A model generated the notes under the pieces. That model was not told where the DNA came from, made no database searches, and saw only the letters and a list, made by a program, of their open reading frames with translations. Below are positions 22,259 to 32,826 of a DNA stretch of 64,000 nucleotides, in pieces. The stretch's first letter is position 1, and each line of letters starts with the position of its first letter. A program made the translations under genes and the position numbers. The stretch comes from Maylandia zebra (Eukaryota > Chordata > Actinopteri > Cichliformes > Cichlidae): positions 36,604,659 through 36,668,658 of the forward strand of contig NC_135170.1 of assembly GCF_041146795.1 (NCBI RefSeq), written 5' to 3'.

Positions 22259-25200
22259 TTATTTAAGACATCTCTCAAAGTAGGTGGCGCCCACGTAGCC
22301 GCCCCTCAGGGAGCGATGGACATTCTGCTCGAAGAGCCGCCGGTTCGTCTGCAGGACCTCCGCCGCCTCCTTGTTCAGCGGATCCTCTGGGTTTGGCTCC
22401 TGCGGGGGGAGACGGGGAAGCAAAAGGCGACAACGGTCGTTAAATGTCTCGTTACAAAACGTTCACCAGCTGAGGGCAGCACTGAGCCGCAGAAGAGAAA
22501 ACATGCGCACTCACTAGAAATAGATACTGTAGGCCGTAGATGATGGAGTTTATTGTCAGCACGGGCTTCCAGTCCTCTCTGTGGAGAAGAAGGAACAGGT
22601 GAGCAGCAGAAGACCTCACCTGGAAACGCTCACCTGTCTGACCTCAGTGTGACCTCAAGTTTGATTTTAAGAACGCACACACCTTAGGATGTTTAGGCAG
22701 ACGTTGCCCTCCAGGTCGATGTTGGGGTGATACACCATCGTCTCACATTTTACCTTTGGGGGGTCGTGGGGGTAACCCTGTCCTACCTGAAACACACACA
22801 CACTGTCAGATCACCTGCTTCTTAACGAGCCCCCGGCGATGACCCTCGAAATGTCGCCGGACCCTCTGAGCTGAGATTAGCAGCCTCTACAGGTGAGGTC
22901 AGAAGTCTCCGCCAATCACAGGCGTGGATGTCAGGATGGAACGACTGTACAGCAAACATCAAAGGAGTTGGAAGAACAGGTCTGTGAAGACGTTTCATCC
23001 CAGAAGCTTCTCCGTCACAGACTTTAGTGGGAGTGGCCCTAAGAGTATTCATCATGTGACTCATGTGATTATCAGCAGATGTCTTGGAACCATTGTGAGA
23101 CTTTGCCCCACCCCATCATGTGACCCACTGAGGTCACCTGATGCAGGTTGTGAGTGGGCGTCAGGGGTCTGGGAAGGATCTCAGACCAGTGTAGGTGGCG
23201 AATGTGAACACTGGCATCCTGGATAGAGTGACCTTTGACCTTTAGATGCAGATGAGTGTTTTGCTTTTAGAGCTGAAGAAGCTTGTTGGATGAGACGAAA
23301 CGTCTTCAACAACCAAACACGTCTGCTGGCTTTCTTCCCGAGCTCCTCGGACTTCCCTGAGCTGAATGATGTACAGCAAACTCCTTCAATGACTCTAAAG
23401 AACAAGTTTGCATTTGCTTTTCTCTGATCCACACAGGCCCAGATACACAGACATCTTTTATTAAGCGAGTTTTATTTTGACACGGTCAGGTTATTCAGAT
23501 GTGTCACCACTTTGGCCTGGAAGAAGGCCCAAACTGCCCCCCTTCAGATGACACCACATTGGTTGGGATGTTCAGGAACCACCGAGACTCAAGCCTGCCA
23601 TGACCCACAGCGAAGCCAGTTTCACATCGCCACGGACCGAGAGGGTCCCAACCAAGAAAGAAGAACCTGCTCCAAAATCAAAACCTTTAAAAACGTGTAC
23701 CTGCCCACATGGATGAACCAAATGCCTCCAGGAGAAGAGTCTGATGGTCAGAGACAAAGACTGAGCTGTGTGGCCAAAGGTTAGTGGTGGTGTGTTCATT
23801 TATTGGCCCCGTGTGGAGCAGGGAAACGCCAACACTAATTCAAACCTGTTTTTTTAGAGTTTGCTGTACAGTCACTTCAGCCTGGAACAAGAACATCCAG
23901 GCCCATGACGACTGACCACAGCTACCAGTCGCCAATGGTGACGGTCCACCCCGATCCTGAAATATAAAAACTATCATTTAAACGCATTAAAATGAGCCAC
24001 GCACTTATCAAAACGTCTCTTTGCCTTCCTGTAAATCATCAGCGACGAGCCTCCTCTCCTGACCCCCACCGGCGTTCCTACCGGCCTGCAGCAGCCACCG
24101 CAGGAAGTCTGCAGGCGGGCCAGCAGGAAGACCAGGTGGACTCAGGAGACCTGTAGGACCGTGGAACGTCACACAAGTCTGTCAGCGATTATGATGAATC
24201 CACCTGCTAGTCCTTTACGGGCTCACCTGCAGAAACCTCAGGACTTCTTACAGCTCAACCATGAGGACATCTAAACACTGCGTGAAAGGCAGCACCTGAT
24301 TTATAACACCAGAGAAAATGAGAGCCTCGTGGAGAAAACGGAAGAAAAAAGTGATTTTATCATCGCTGCAAGCCAAATTCATAAATAAAGTGATAATTAA
24401 ATAATGGAGCTACATTAGTGAGCCTCTTATTGATGTTCTCAGGGCGCTGTGGGCCGGACTTTACACAGGTGAGACCTGTTGTTAGACCAGTGGAGGCTGC
24501 TGAGGGTCAGACTGTTTCAGGATTATTTCAGCATGTGGAGCCGAGGGTGGAGCAGAGAGAGAGACGGCTGTTTCTCACCTTAAAGCTGAAGACAAACTTT
24601 CCTCCTTTGTAAAAACCCTGAGAGACAAAAAGACAAACAGAGGCAGACTCGTTAGCTCAGCATCATCTTCATCTCCCGATTCAGCCCCTCATCCTCACTC
24701 TGTACATCCTGAGGTTTCATACACCTGTGTGCCACATGAGTGGGAACAATCGGCTCTGGTGCAGCAGTGTCTGAAACTGGTCCTGCGCTCACAGGTGGAG
24801 GTGTTTCACTGCTTTTACAGACAGCACTGCTCGTGTTACTGACGCACACCTGCAGCTCTCACAGGTGTTTGTCCTCAAAGTCAGAGAGGAATAAAGTTTT
24901 TATGCAATCACGTCTCTGAATGAAACGCACACACGCACCTCGTCCGGTGAAATGATGAGTCTGAAGTTGAGGAGGTCGTCATCATCGGGGAAGTTGATCT
25001 CACACGTCTTTGGTAAGTTCAACTCATTGATGTCTGAAAAACAAACACAGGCAGGTGTTACTGATTCTGATTCGTCCTCGGGAATCAAAGACGTCCTTCA
25101 TCTCTTCTTCTTTCACCTTTCAGAGGCTCATGAAAACATCTGGAGCTCTAAATACCTTGTCTGTATGCTAGGACCTGTGAAAAGCAGTGCTGACACGAAG

Positions 25201-26889
25201 GTCTCTGAACTGTCCCAAAAGACTTAAAAATCCAGAACAACATCTGGAACACTTTCAGCTAGAACTGGAACCTTCTCCAAGACCTCCTTCAGCATTTCTC
25301 AATCTCACCTTGGTATTTAAGGACTTCTAAAACCTCTGGACCTCTTTAAATATTCTTAAAAATCTCCACATATTGTGTTCTTTAGGACTTCAAAAATGTT
25401 ATGTCATCATCTCCAAAATCTCAATAACCTCCAGAGAAGAACACAAACCTCCTTAATCAACTTAGATGAGCATCAATGAGAAATGACGGCCTAGACCCAC
25501 GAGGTAAAGAAATAAAAGGACCATTATGAAACAAATCTAATCAACTTTTATGTGTCAAAACGTTTTTGCCAAAATGTGGAAGAACAACTTCCAAATGTAA
25601 AAAACCCTGATCTTGTCGCAGGTTTAGGGGGTGACTCTGAAACCACTGGATACCTTCTTGTTGTTTAAGGCACCAAAACATCTGGACCATCTTCAGAATT
25701 GCTTTGATCCCGTGTGGTGGGTCAGAGCGGGCCCAGGTGGTCACTCAGGTCTGCTAAACACAGGTTGGAACCCAGACCCACGGGCCTACAGATCCCCTGA
25801 GGACCCCAAACCTCTGCAACCCCATGAATCGCTGAGATTCAAATTGTCATTCATCAGGTGGGTGGAGGCAAGAAGAAGTAGGTGGTTGGTGTCAGGAACA
25901 CGTGCTTTTTCTTGGACACTTGCTGGGGCATCACCGCCCAGCCTTTTGGCCTGTGTCACTCCTGCTCGGGTTATGCTCCAGATAAGAGACCAAAAGGTAT
26001 GAAACCACCGACAACCAGCCAATCAGATCCATGGAAACCACAGAGCCCATTCCAGCAGATCACTTAGAAGTTGAGAAGGGTTTCAGACCTGTCCAGGTCA
26101 GATGCTGCAAAGTAGACAGAGCTGATAATTCGGACAGGTGAGCTGGACTCTGAGAATAGGGACCTGAGGCTGTTCTCCTATTGGTCACCCACACCAGGTG
26201 ACTCACAAGGCGTCTGACAGGCAGGCAGGACCCTCAGAGTCTACTGTGATCCACCACACAGGTTCAGCCTGGTTCTAACCCTGCAGTCTAGGCCGGGCTC
26301 TGATCTGCGTTCACCTGTCGCCCTGCAGCCCCTCGGGTCGACCTGCACCTGAGGAGGATAGAGGGTCAGGAAGGTGGGCGCTGTGCTCAGGTGTTCCACT
26401 GAGTCCCTGTGTTCCTAACTCACCTGGTGTTAGGTAGAAGTGGACCCCGCGGAACTGACACAGCAGTTAGAGGCTAGCTGCCGTTAGCCGTCAGTGTTTA
26501 CGGCTATCCGGCGTTAGCTGTTAGCAGCTGTGTTCCGGGTTAGTGTTGTTAGCTGCTAGCTGCTGCTAACTGCGTGCTAACACCTTTAGCCTGCGTTTTG
26601 TTTTCATGTAGCACAGCCGGGCTAGCAGCCCTAGCTAACACCAGCTTCAGCCGCAGTTAGTCGGCCAGCCGTTAGCCCGAGTGAGCTACAGCAACACCGG
26701 GTCTGGGTTTGAGAGCCCTGGGTCCCGTGGGTTCGGTGTCGGCCGGTGGGTAACTCTCGGCTAACAGAGCCTACCTTTCTGTATTCGGAGCTGGGCCGCG
26801 CTGGCTTTCTTGCCCCCGGCTCCGGTTCTGTTTCCTCCAGCAGATTCCTCGTCTTTCTTCTGCTGCTTCAGGGAAAAGAGCTTAATCAT
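22259..26889 (-). CDS. ube2m: ube2m, NEDD8-conjugating enzyme UBC12
   Basis: A complete 185-residue E2 that carries NEDD8 from the NAE1-UBA3 E1 to cullins, with RBX1/DCN1 as partners, so activating cullin-RING ligases. Minus-strand exons in order: 26889-26775, 25033-24939, 24617-24579, 22786-22683, 22578-22515, 22399-22259 (558 nt). The N-terminal [12 protein letters not shown] is the UBC12-specific extension that docks to UBA3. It is two residues longer than remembered human UBE2M (183 aa) because of a [11 protein letters not shown] insertion region. The catalytic cysteine lies in [10 protein letters not shown] (about residue 113), after the HPN-containing segment [11 protein letters not shown]. 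The protein ends YFERCLK. The start codon is set by this conserved N-terminus. Confidence 0.97.
22979..23314. repeat. repeat with inverted GAAGACGTTTC ends
   Basis: 22979-23020 (GAAGACGTTTCATC...AGAAGCTTC) is the imperfect mirror of 23271-23314 (AGAAGCTTGTTGGATGAG then ACGAAACGTCTTC). The right arm holds the tight hairpin AGACGAAACGTCT. This text is frequent in fish repeats as I recall; the family was not identified. It lies in a ube2m intron. The remaining intron to 24578 shows nothing I recognise. Confidence 0.5.
25034..26774 (-). other. ube2m first intron, with GCTAGC/GTTAGC-rich promoter-proximal part
   Basis: 25034-26440 has no recognised content. 26460-26720, just inside the intron next to exon 1, is packed with GTTAGC, GCTAGC and GCTAAC words and is GC-rich, consistent with a CpG-type promoter region continuing to about 27100. 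Confidence 0.5.
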
Positions 26890-28210
26890 CTTCAGTTATT
26901 TGACACACGAGGCGTCCCTTCTGTGAGCCGTCAGCGGGTCTGAGAGGGTCTGAGAGCGGGGTGGTTTCCCAACAGCACCGTGATGTGAATGGAGCCGGTG
27001 CGTCTGATCACGGAGGCAGGAGGAGCTAGCAGCGGAGCTAGCAGCGAGCTGGCTAGCGGGAGAGAGGGGAGGGGAGGAGAGGAGGGGGGTTGAGCGCGCG
27101 CGCGTGTGTGTTGGTCTGAAACACGTGAAAGTCCACTGGTGCCAGAAGAAAACAATCGCGAGATGGTCTGGGGGCTGCTGGAAAGAGTGAGGGGGCCACA
27201 GGCAGGTAAACCCAGCTTTAAAAACTCTGGGTTCAAGAAAAGTGATGAAAAGCACCTGAACGTGAGTTTGAAGGTGTTTGTGATGAACAGCTGTCTCTTC
27301 AGTGAGGGAGGAGAGTGTGCTCAGCACCTCCGGCCTCCGTGCTGGTGTTCCAGTTCATCCCGATGCAGATGTGGAGTGTAGGCTTCCTGTCTCAGGACAG
27401 GTGCTCCATGCAGTTACCCTTTTCCTTCAGAAGCTGTAGGAGTCATGACCCAAAGCTGAAGCTGTTCAAGGCAGACAGGAATTCAGCTTTACAAAAATAA
27501 AACTTGTTTTTCGTGCAGTCTTCTCGTATTAAATCAGAGTCCCATAACTGTCTGCCTGTAAGTACAGGTGGGGTCTATATGGCAGCACAGGGCGCTGAAG
27601 GTGGAATTTAAAACATTGACCTTTAACCTTCTGCTGTGAAGACTGGTTTTTGCTGACAGTTTGGATCCAGGTGGATGTGACCAAGAAAGCGCAGGTAGAC
27701 TAAAAACACTGCAAATAAAAAAACAGCAGTGTACTGATTCAGTGTAGTCTGCAGTTATCACAGCGAGGAGTCTCAGCATCCGTGAGTTATGCTTTACTAT
27801 TATCCATCCCAGACTTCTACAAACTCGAGACCAAATAAACGCAGTCTGGTCAGCTTCAGCAAACATCAGCATAAATCCTATTTTTATGGCAGGAAACGTC
27901 CAGCTGGCCGTCACTCAGTCAGAACACCGTCAGCAGAGCTCGTCGTCACAGACGTGAACCTTCAGGTTTGAGCTGGAGCTCAGATCAAAGATCCACTTTC
28001 AGCAGAGCCACTGTGCCCTCTGAGGAAATGCTTATACCCAAGTGTCTGAACCCACAGAGGAAAGTCACTCACGTTTACAGAGGAGAACAGTACTCCACAC
28101 ATCACATGACTTTGTTCATACAGCAGACAGCGACCAAAGTCAAATGTAAAATTACATCAGTAAATAATAAAAACAGAAAACATGCACTGGGAGAAATGAC
28201 ACAGTAAATC
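26890..28210 (-). promoter_or_regulatory. ube2m: ube2m promoter region and spacer toward fbxl19
   Basis: 26890-27110 is GC-rich, with GAGCTAGCAGCGAGCTGGCTAGC-type words (26945-27105) and a short GCGCGC run near 27095, as expected of a housekeeping promoter read leftward. 27110-28210 holds no gene that I can support. Confidence 0.45.
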
Positions 28211-28217
28211 AAATCAA

Positions 28218-28318
28218 TGTAGATTAGATTAGATTAGATAGAACTTTATTAATCCCTCGGGTGGGTTCCTCTGGGAAATTCGATTTCCAAAAAAGCACAG
28301 CACCGACAGAAGTTACAG

Positions 28319-28393
<75 letters not shown>

Positions 28394-28712
28394 TATATAT
28401 AAATACAGAGACAATATAAATAAAATATACGAAGGGGATAAATAGAATAAATAGGAATAAAAATAAAAATACAAGTGAATTGCACATTTCAAGTATTGAG
28501 TCTATTGCATCGTTGACTATTTACAAAAGTATTGCACAAAAGGTATTGCACAGTGAGGTGAAGAGGCACTACAGCTTAGTTGTTCCCCCTCCTTTGTCCT
28601 CCTGTTTCCCCTCCCTCTCCCCTCCAGAGAGGAGTTAAACAGTCTGATGGCGTGTGGGACAAAGGAGTTTTTAAGTCTGTTAGTTCTTGTCTTTGTAAAG
28701 CTGGAACGAAAC
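28218..28712 (-). mobile_element. retroposon-like repeat with internal (AT)n
   Basis: Read on the minus strand, the 3' end at left has an AATAAAG motif and a TCTAA-type tandem tail (plus strand GATTAGATTAGATTAGATAG at about 28222). Text such as GGAGTTTTTAAGTCTGTTAG (28664-28683) is typical of dispersed fish repeats as I recall. An (AT)n tract occupies about 28322-28382. The family was not assigned. Confidence 0.5.
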
Positions 28713-29149
28713 AAAAAACGTGTTTTATGGAATAAAATATTTATAAGATATATTGTGAATAAACCCTGCGGTGAACTCAGGAGTCAGCACTGCTGTGTTT
28801 CTTTATAAAAATAAAAATCTCGGTTTTTATGAGCTGTAAAGTTATTCACCAGCATGTTTTAGTCGTTGATTGATTTCATTTTTATTGCACCAACATGTAT
28901 TTGCATGTGTTTGCTGCATTTTTTAAATCTTTTTTTTTCTTACCTTGAATTTCATTTTTATCCGGATTCTACTGATCTCTATATTCTATTATATTTCAAA
29001 TGTCTTGTGTGGGCTAAAAAACATTTTAGCTCAACGCTTTTTTGTGGAGAAGCGGGACAACTACAAGTCCCACAATGCCCTCCGCACTGTGACGTGACAC
29101 GGAGAGGAGGAGCGTGCATATCGTTTGTGCCTATATTTTATTTAGCGGT

Positions 29150-29832
29150 TTATTTATTTATTTATTTATTTTATTTTCCGTCGCTGTCCGAGGCTGAAGC
29201 AGCGCGAGCTCTGCGGTCACCTGCATGATGTCATCAATGCGGGGTTAAACGTGCCGCGAGCCACCGGCCGATTCGCGACACTGAACCGAATCACGCGCAG
29301 CACCGCAGCCTCGCGCCACACAATAGAGTCGCAGAACAATAGCCGCGCGCGGCGCTGCTTTTCCAGCCTACGACGGCGAACGGGCCTAGTTCGTGCGGAG
29401 GAGTATCACCGGGAACGCGTTGAAAGCGCCGCGCTGCGGCGAGAACGGGCCGTTGTGTGTATTTTGGAGCCCCTCGGGAGGAAGAGCCGCGGAGCACGCG
29501 GAACGCGCTGCGGGGGGAGAGCGAGGCGGATCGAGTGCAGAGAGAGAGGCGGACAGAGAGGGGAGTGAATGGGCACGACTGCGCCCTCCGCCTCACCGAT
29601 ATCCATCCGTTCTCTACCGACACAGTTAGACCACCGCGGTCCTTCAGGCAGGCCAGCCTGGAGAACCGGAGCCAGCGGCAGCCAGCGGGATGGCATGCGC
29701 ATGAAGCAGCGGCGGGCGAAGAAACAAGGAAGCGGACGGCTAGCTGCGCTCAGCACGGGCTAACGTGGGCTGATTGTTGGCGGATACCGATTCTAATGAG
29801 CGACCCAGGAGCATGCGAGCTGATTCAGAGAG
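29150..29832 (+). promoter_or_regulatory. fbxl19: fbxl19 CpG-rich promoter and probable non-coding first exon
   Basis: CG-dense sequence begins near 29170 and runs past 30000. A strong donor AGAGAG|GTGAGC ends the probable exon at 29832, and the coding exon has a matching acceptor GGTTCCAG ending at 32797. The transcription start is not defined by any visible core element. Open frames in this CpG-rich block are probably fortuitous. Confidence 0.5.
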
Positions 29833-32826
29833 GTGAGCGGGGAAGGGTTCGTGAGGGTCGGGTTTGTTCACCTACACCTGCCCGGCAGCTAGCTGCGGAG
29901 CGGGGACAGCGTGAAAGAGGAAGCTGCTGCAGGGGGCGGACGGGCTGCTAGCGTGCTAGCCTGTTAGCACGCCTAACGTTAATGTTTTAGGAGAGGCTGG
30001 GGAAGGGAAGGGGGGCTGCCCTCCTACATGTGATATTAGGTAATTAACAGGGCAGACGGTGTGTACAGGTGTGTTGTCCGGGCAGGTATGCCCAGGCTGG
30101 CTGTAGGTGACTGTGACGGGATAGCTGCTAGCTGTTAGCGGTTAGTCTCCAAACGGTGCCAGATGCGCATCTTCATTATTATTGCTGTTAGCTGCTGTTA
30201 GCTACAGCCAGCCTCTGTTTCCGTCACATGTTTAATGAGAAAATCGCGTTTCAGGTGATGTTCTCATACAGGTGTTTCTGTGGGCTCGTGCTGGCCTGGA
30301 AGGAGGAAGCTGGTGAAAACGATCCTGGGATGTTAGCTTCACACAGGAAGCAGGATTGCTTCACCCTCTCCGTTTTCATTCTTTAATGTCAGGAATATTA
30401 TTCCCTTGATTACTGACAGGCACTGTGAGACTACAGCAGCCGCAAGAATACCCAGAAAATACAATAAATATTATAAGTAACGTGAAAGAAACAGAGTGAA
30501 GCTTCAGAGCATGCTCAGCAGCCTGTACAACCAAAACACCTGGATTTAAAAACACCTGGATTTGGACCAGATAATGAAGCAGATCCGGTCTGTTAGTGAT
30601 TTCAGTATGTCGAGGTCCACCTAACAGGTTTAAATAATAATGTAGAATCTTTAAGCATGTGGCTGCTCTGCAGAGGACTGCTTGCTGTTTTTGGTTCTTT
30701 GACTTTGCATCTTTTTTGGAATAACACTGTGTCCCTGTTGGATTTATGCAACTGTAAACCTGCAAAGATGCACTGATACGGCTTTACACTCTCCCCCTCA
30801 AACTCCAGGAAGTTCTTGTCTCACTGGAACAAAATAAAGTGTCTGCAGGTGAGCTGCTGTGCACTCGCCTTTGCCTGATGGGAAAGCAGGTGCAGCAGAT
30901 TTATATAAAACCGGTTTTGTCGAGTCCTTTCACTGCTCATACCGAGGCCGCTCACCATCAGCTTTGAGGGGGACTCTAGTGTCTGATTAGAGTTGTTGTG
31001 AGGAGCGTGTTCTTGGTCTCGCCGCAGTGAACTTTGAACTCTGACTCTAGAAAGTTTTATAGTTTTTACCAACAAACTGAACAGTTTGAAGTCGAGGATG
31101 AAGAGAACATAGCCTGAGACTTCCAGATGTTTACAGCTTAACACACACTCCAGTCCACAGGAAGTGGCCTCGGCACTGCTGACACAAGTGCGTGCAGCAG
31201 ACCCTGAACTGATCATCGTTTACACAGAGGAAGCTTTTTGAAAGTAATTATCAGTTAGAGCAAATGTGTGTTTTAATGCTCTGCAGCCACTTTTTGTATG
31301 AATGGGTTTATACAATAAAATATCAAATTAATGTCACTTTAACAAAGTGTAAAGCTGAAAAGTTGTTTTAAAAATAAAAGGTACAGAGATCAATCGCGTC
31401 TGTCCACACAGTGAACCGTTGTTAACATCGACCACATAAGTGATGATTAGTTAATCGAGCAGCGCCGCGAGGCTGCTGCGAACAGCATGTCAGCTGCATG
31501 TTGGTGTTTTGGTTTTATTCTTACAAAATGTTTTTTGTGCCACGTGAGAAAAGGAAAAAACCCAACAACAGCCAACGGCTCCTTCTGGTTATCGATCAGC
31601 TGAACCTGATCAGTAGTCAGTATCAGTCAGGAGGAGAGGGAGGCGTGTTCTTCAGGTTTAAACTGCGTTGAATTGGCTCCGTAACCTGACGGGCGCCTTC
31701 TTACAGAGCGACTGTGATTGGCCGTTGAGGTCTGCCACTTCCCATCTGGCTGCTTCTGCTGCCATGTTTCGAGTCAGCTGGAGGGCCAACTCGTGTTTGG
31801 GTGGTGAAACTGCAGGGCGGTGTGGGCGGAGCACGCACATGCATAAATGGTGGCTGTGGTGGGCGGCTGCGCAGGCTGCGCCGCAGATTCAACACTGAGT
31901 GTGAGCTTTACCCCGTGCTGTGCGAAAGTCTTGAGTCACCCCTCATTAATCTGCTTCCGGGCAGCCAGACCTTGTTGTTCCTTCTAAAGCGCTCTTGAGC
32001 ATTAGTCGCCCAGTTTCTGAAGTTGTTCTGTGGACACTGACTGCTTTTTCACTCCAGTCCTCATACCTGACAGTTTCCTGTGAAGCACGGTGGAAGTTCT
32101 GTCATGGGTTGAGCTCATTTCCAGCGTGAGACGCTGCCAGTCCAGGGAGAGCACACCTGGATGGGCCTCGTCAGAGCCCGGACCTGCAGTGTGAGGTCAT
32201 CCTGACAGAACACAGGCAGAAACATCCAAAAACTAATAAACATTCAAATACTGAAAACTCAGAGGGTGTTTTAAACCAGTCGTATTCAAATCACCAGTTA
32301 ATTACATGACTTTCTGGGTCCTTATGATATGAAAAATGTTTTTCCTTTTGTTGAACCTCAGACGAGTTTCTGCTGATTGAATTTTCATTTTGTGAGACGC
32401 ACATTCTGCTCCAGCCGTTTAAACGTCTTCAACAACACGTACGACGACTTCAGTCCACCTGTAACGTTTCAGGAATAAAACTAAGTGTTTGTTGGATTTA
32501 AAAAAGCGTCGTGATGAGTCCAGATGTTTGATCAGCACATTATTGGTGTGATGATGTCATTAAAAGGCTCGGACAGCACAAACATAGTTCAGAGGTCCAG
32601 TTCAGGTGAAGCTAGCAGACAGCCTGTCAGTCAAAGAGACCACGCCCCTAATAATGCAAACTTTCAGCCTTAATACGACTGAAACAGGTGTTGTGAGGGG
32701 TTTATCTACATGCTGTAAACGTCTTTACCTCCACAGGGATCGTCTGCTGCTGTCCCACATGCTCATATCTCTGTCCTCTCGCTCTCTCTGGTTCCAGCTG
32801 ACTTGTTCGGTGATGTCGGGCAGTAA
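29796..32826 (+). other. predicted upstream ORF overlapping the fbxl19 start
   Basis: If the exon ending at 29832 is spliced to 32798, an ATG at 29796 opens a 21-codon frame (begins MSDPGACELIQR, ends FGDVGQ). It passes over the main ATG (32813-32815) in a different frame and stops at TAA 32824-32826. The uATG context is weak (C at -3), so leaky scanning is likely. It depends entirely on the inferred splice. Confidence 0.35.
32560..32725 (+). repeat. dispersed non-coding repeat, copy 2 (before the first fbxl19 coding exon)
   Basis: Shares AGAGGTCCAG, TCAGGTGAAGCTAGC, GACCACGCCCCTAATAA and CTGTAAACGT with 17670-17850. A further shared block (AGCTTTGCATGATTC) lies at about 33125, on the other side of the fbxl19 exon. 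Confidence 0.55.

Noticed and set aside
29251-29951. Several open frames in the fbxl19 CpG-rich region
   Set aside because: All are Arg-rich products of CpG-dense sequence with no recognised domain; the region is better explained as promoter and non-coding exon.
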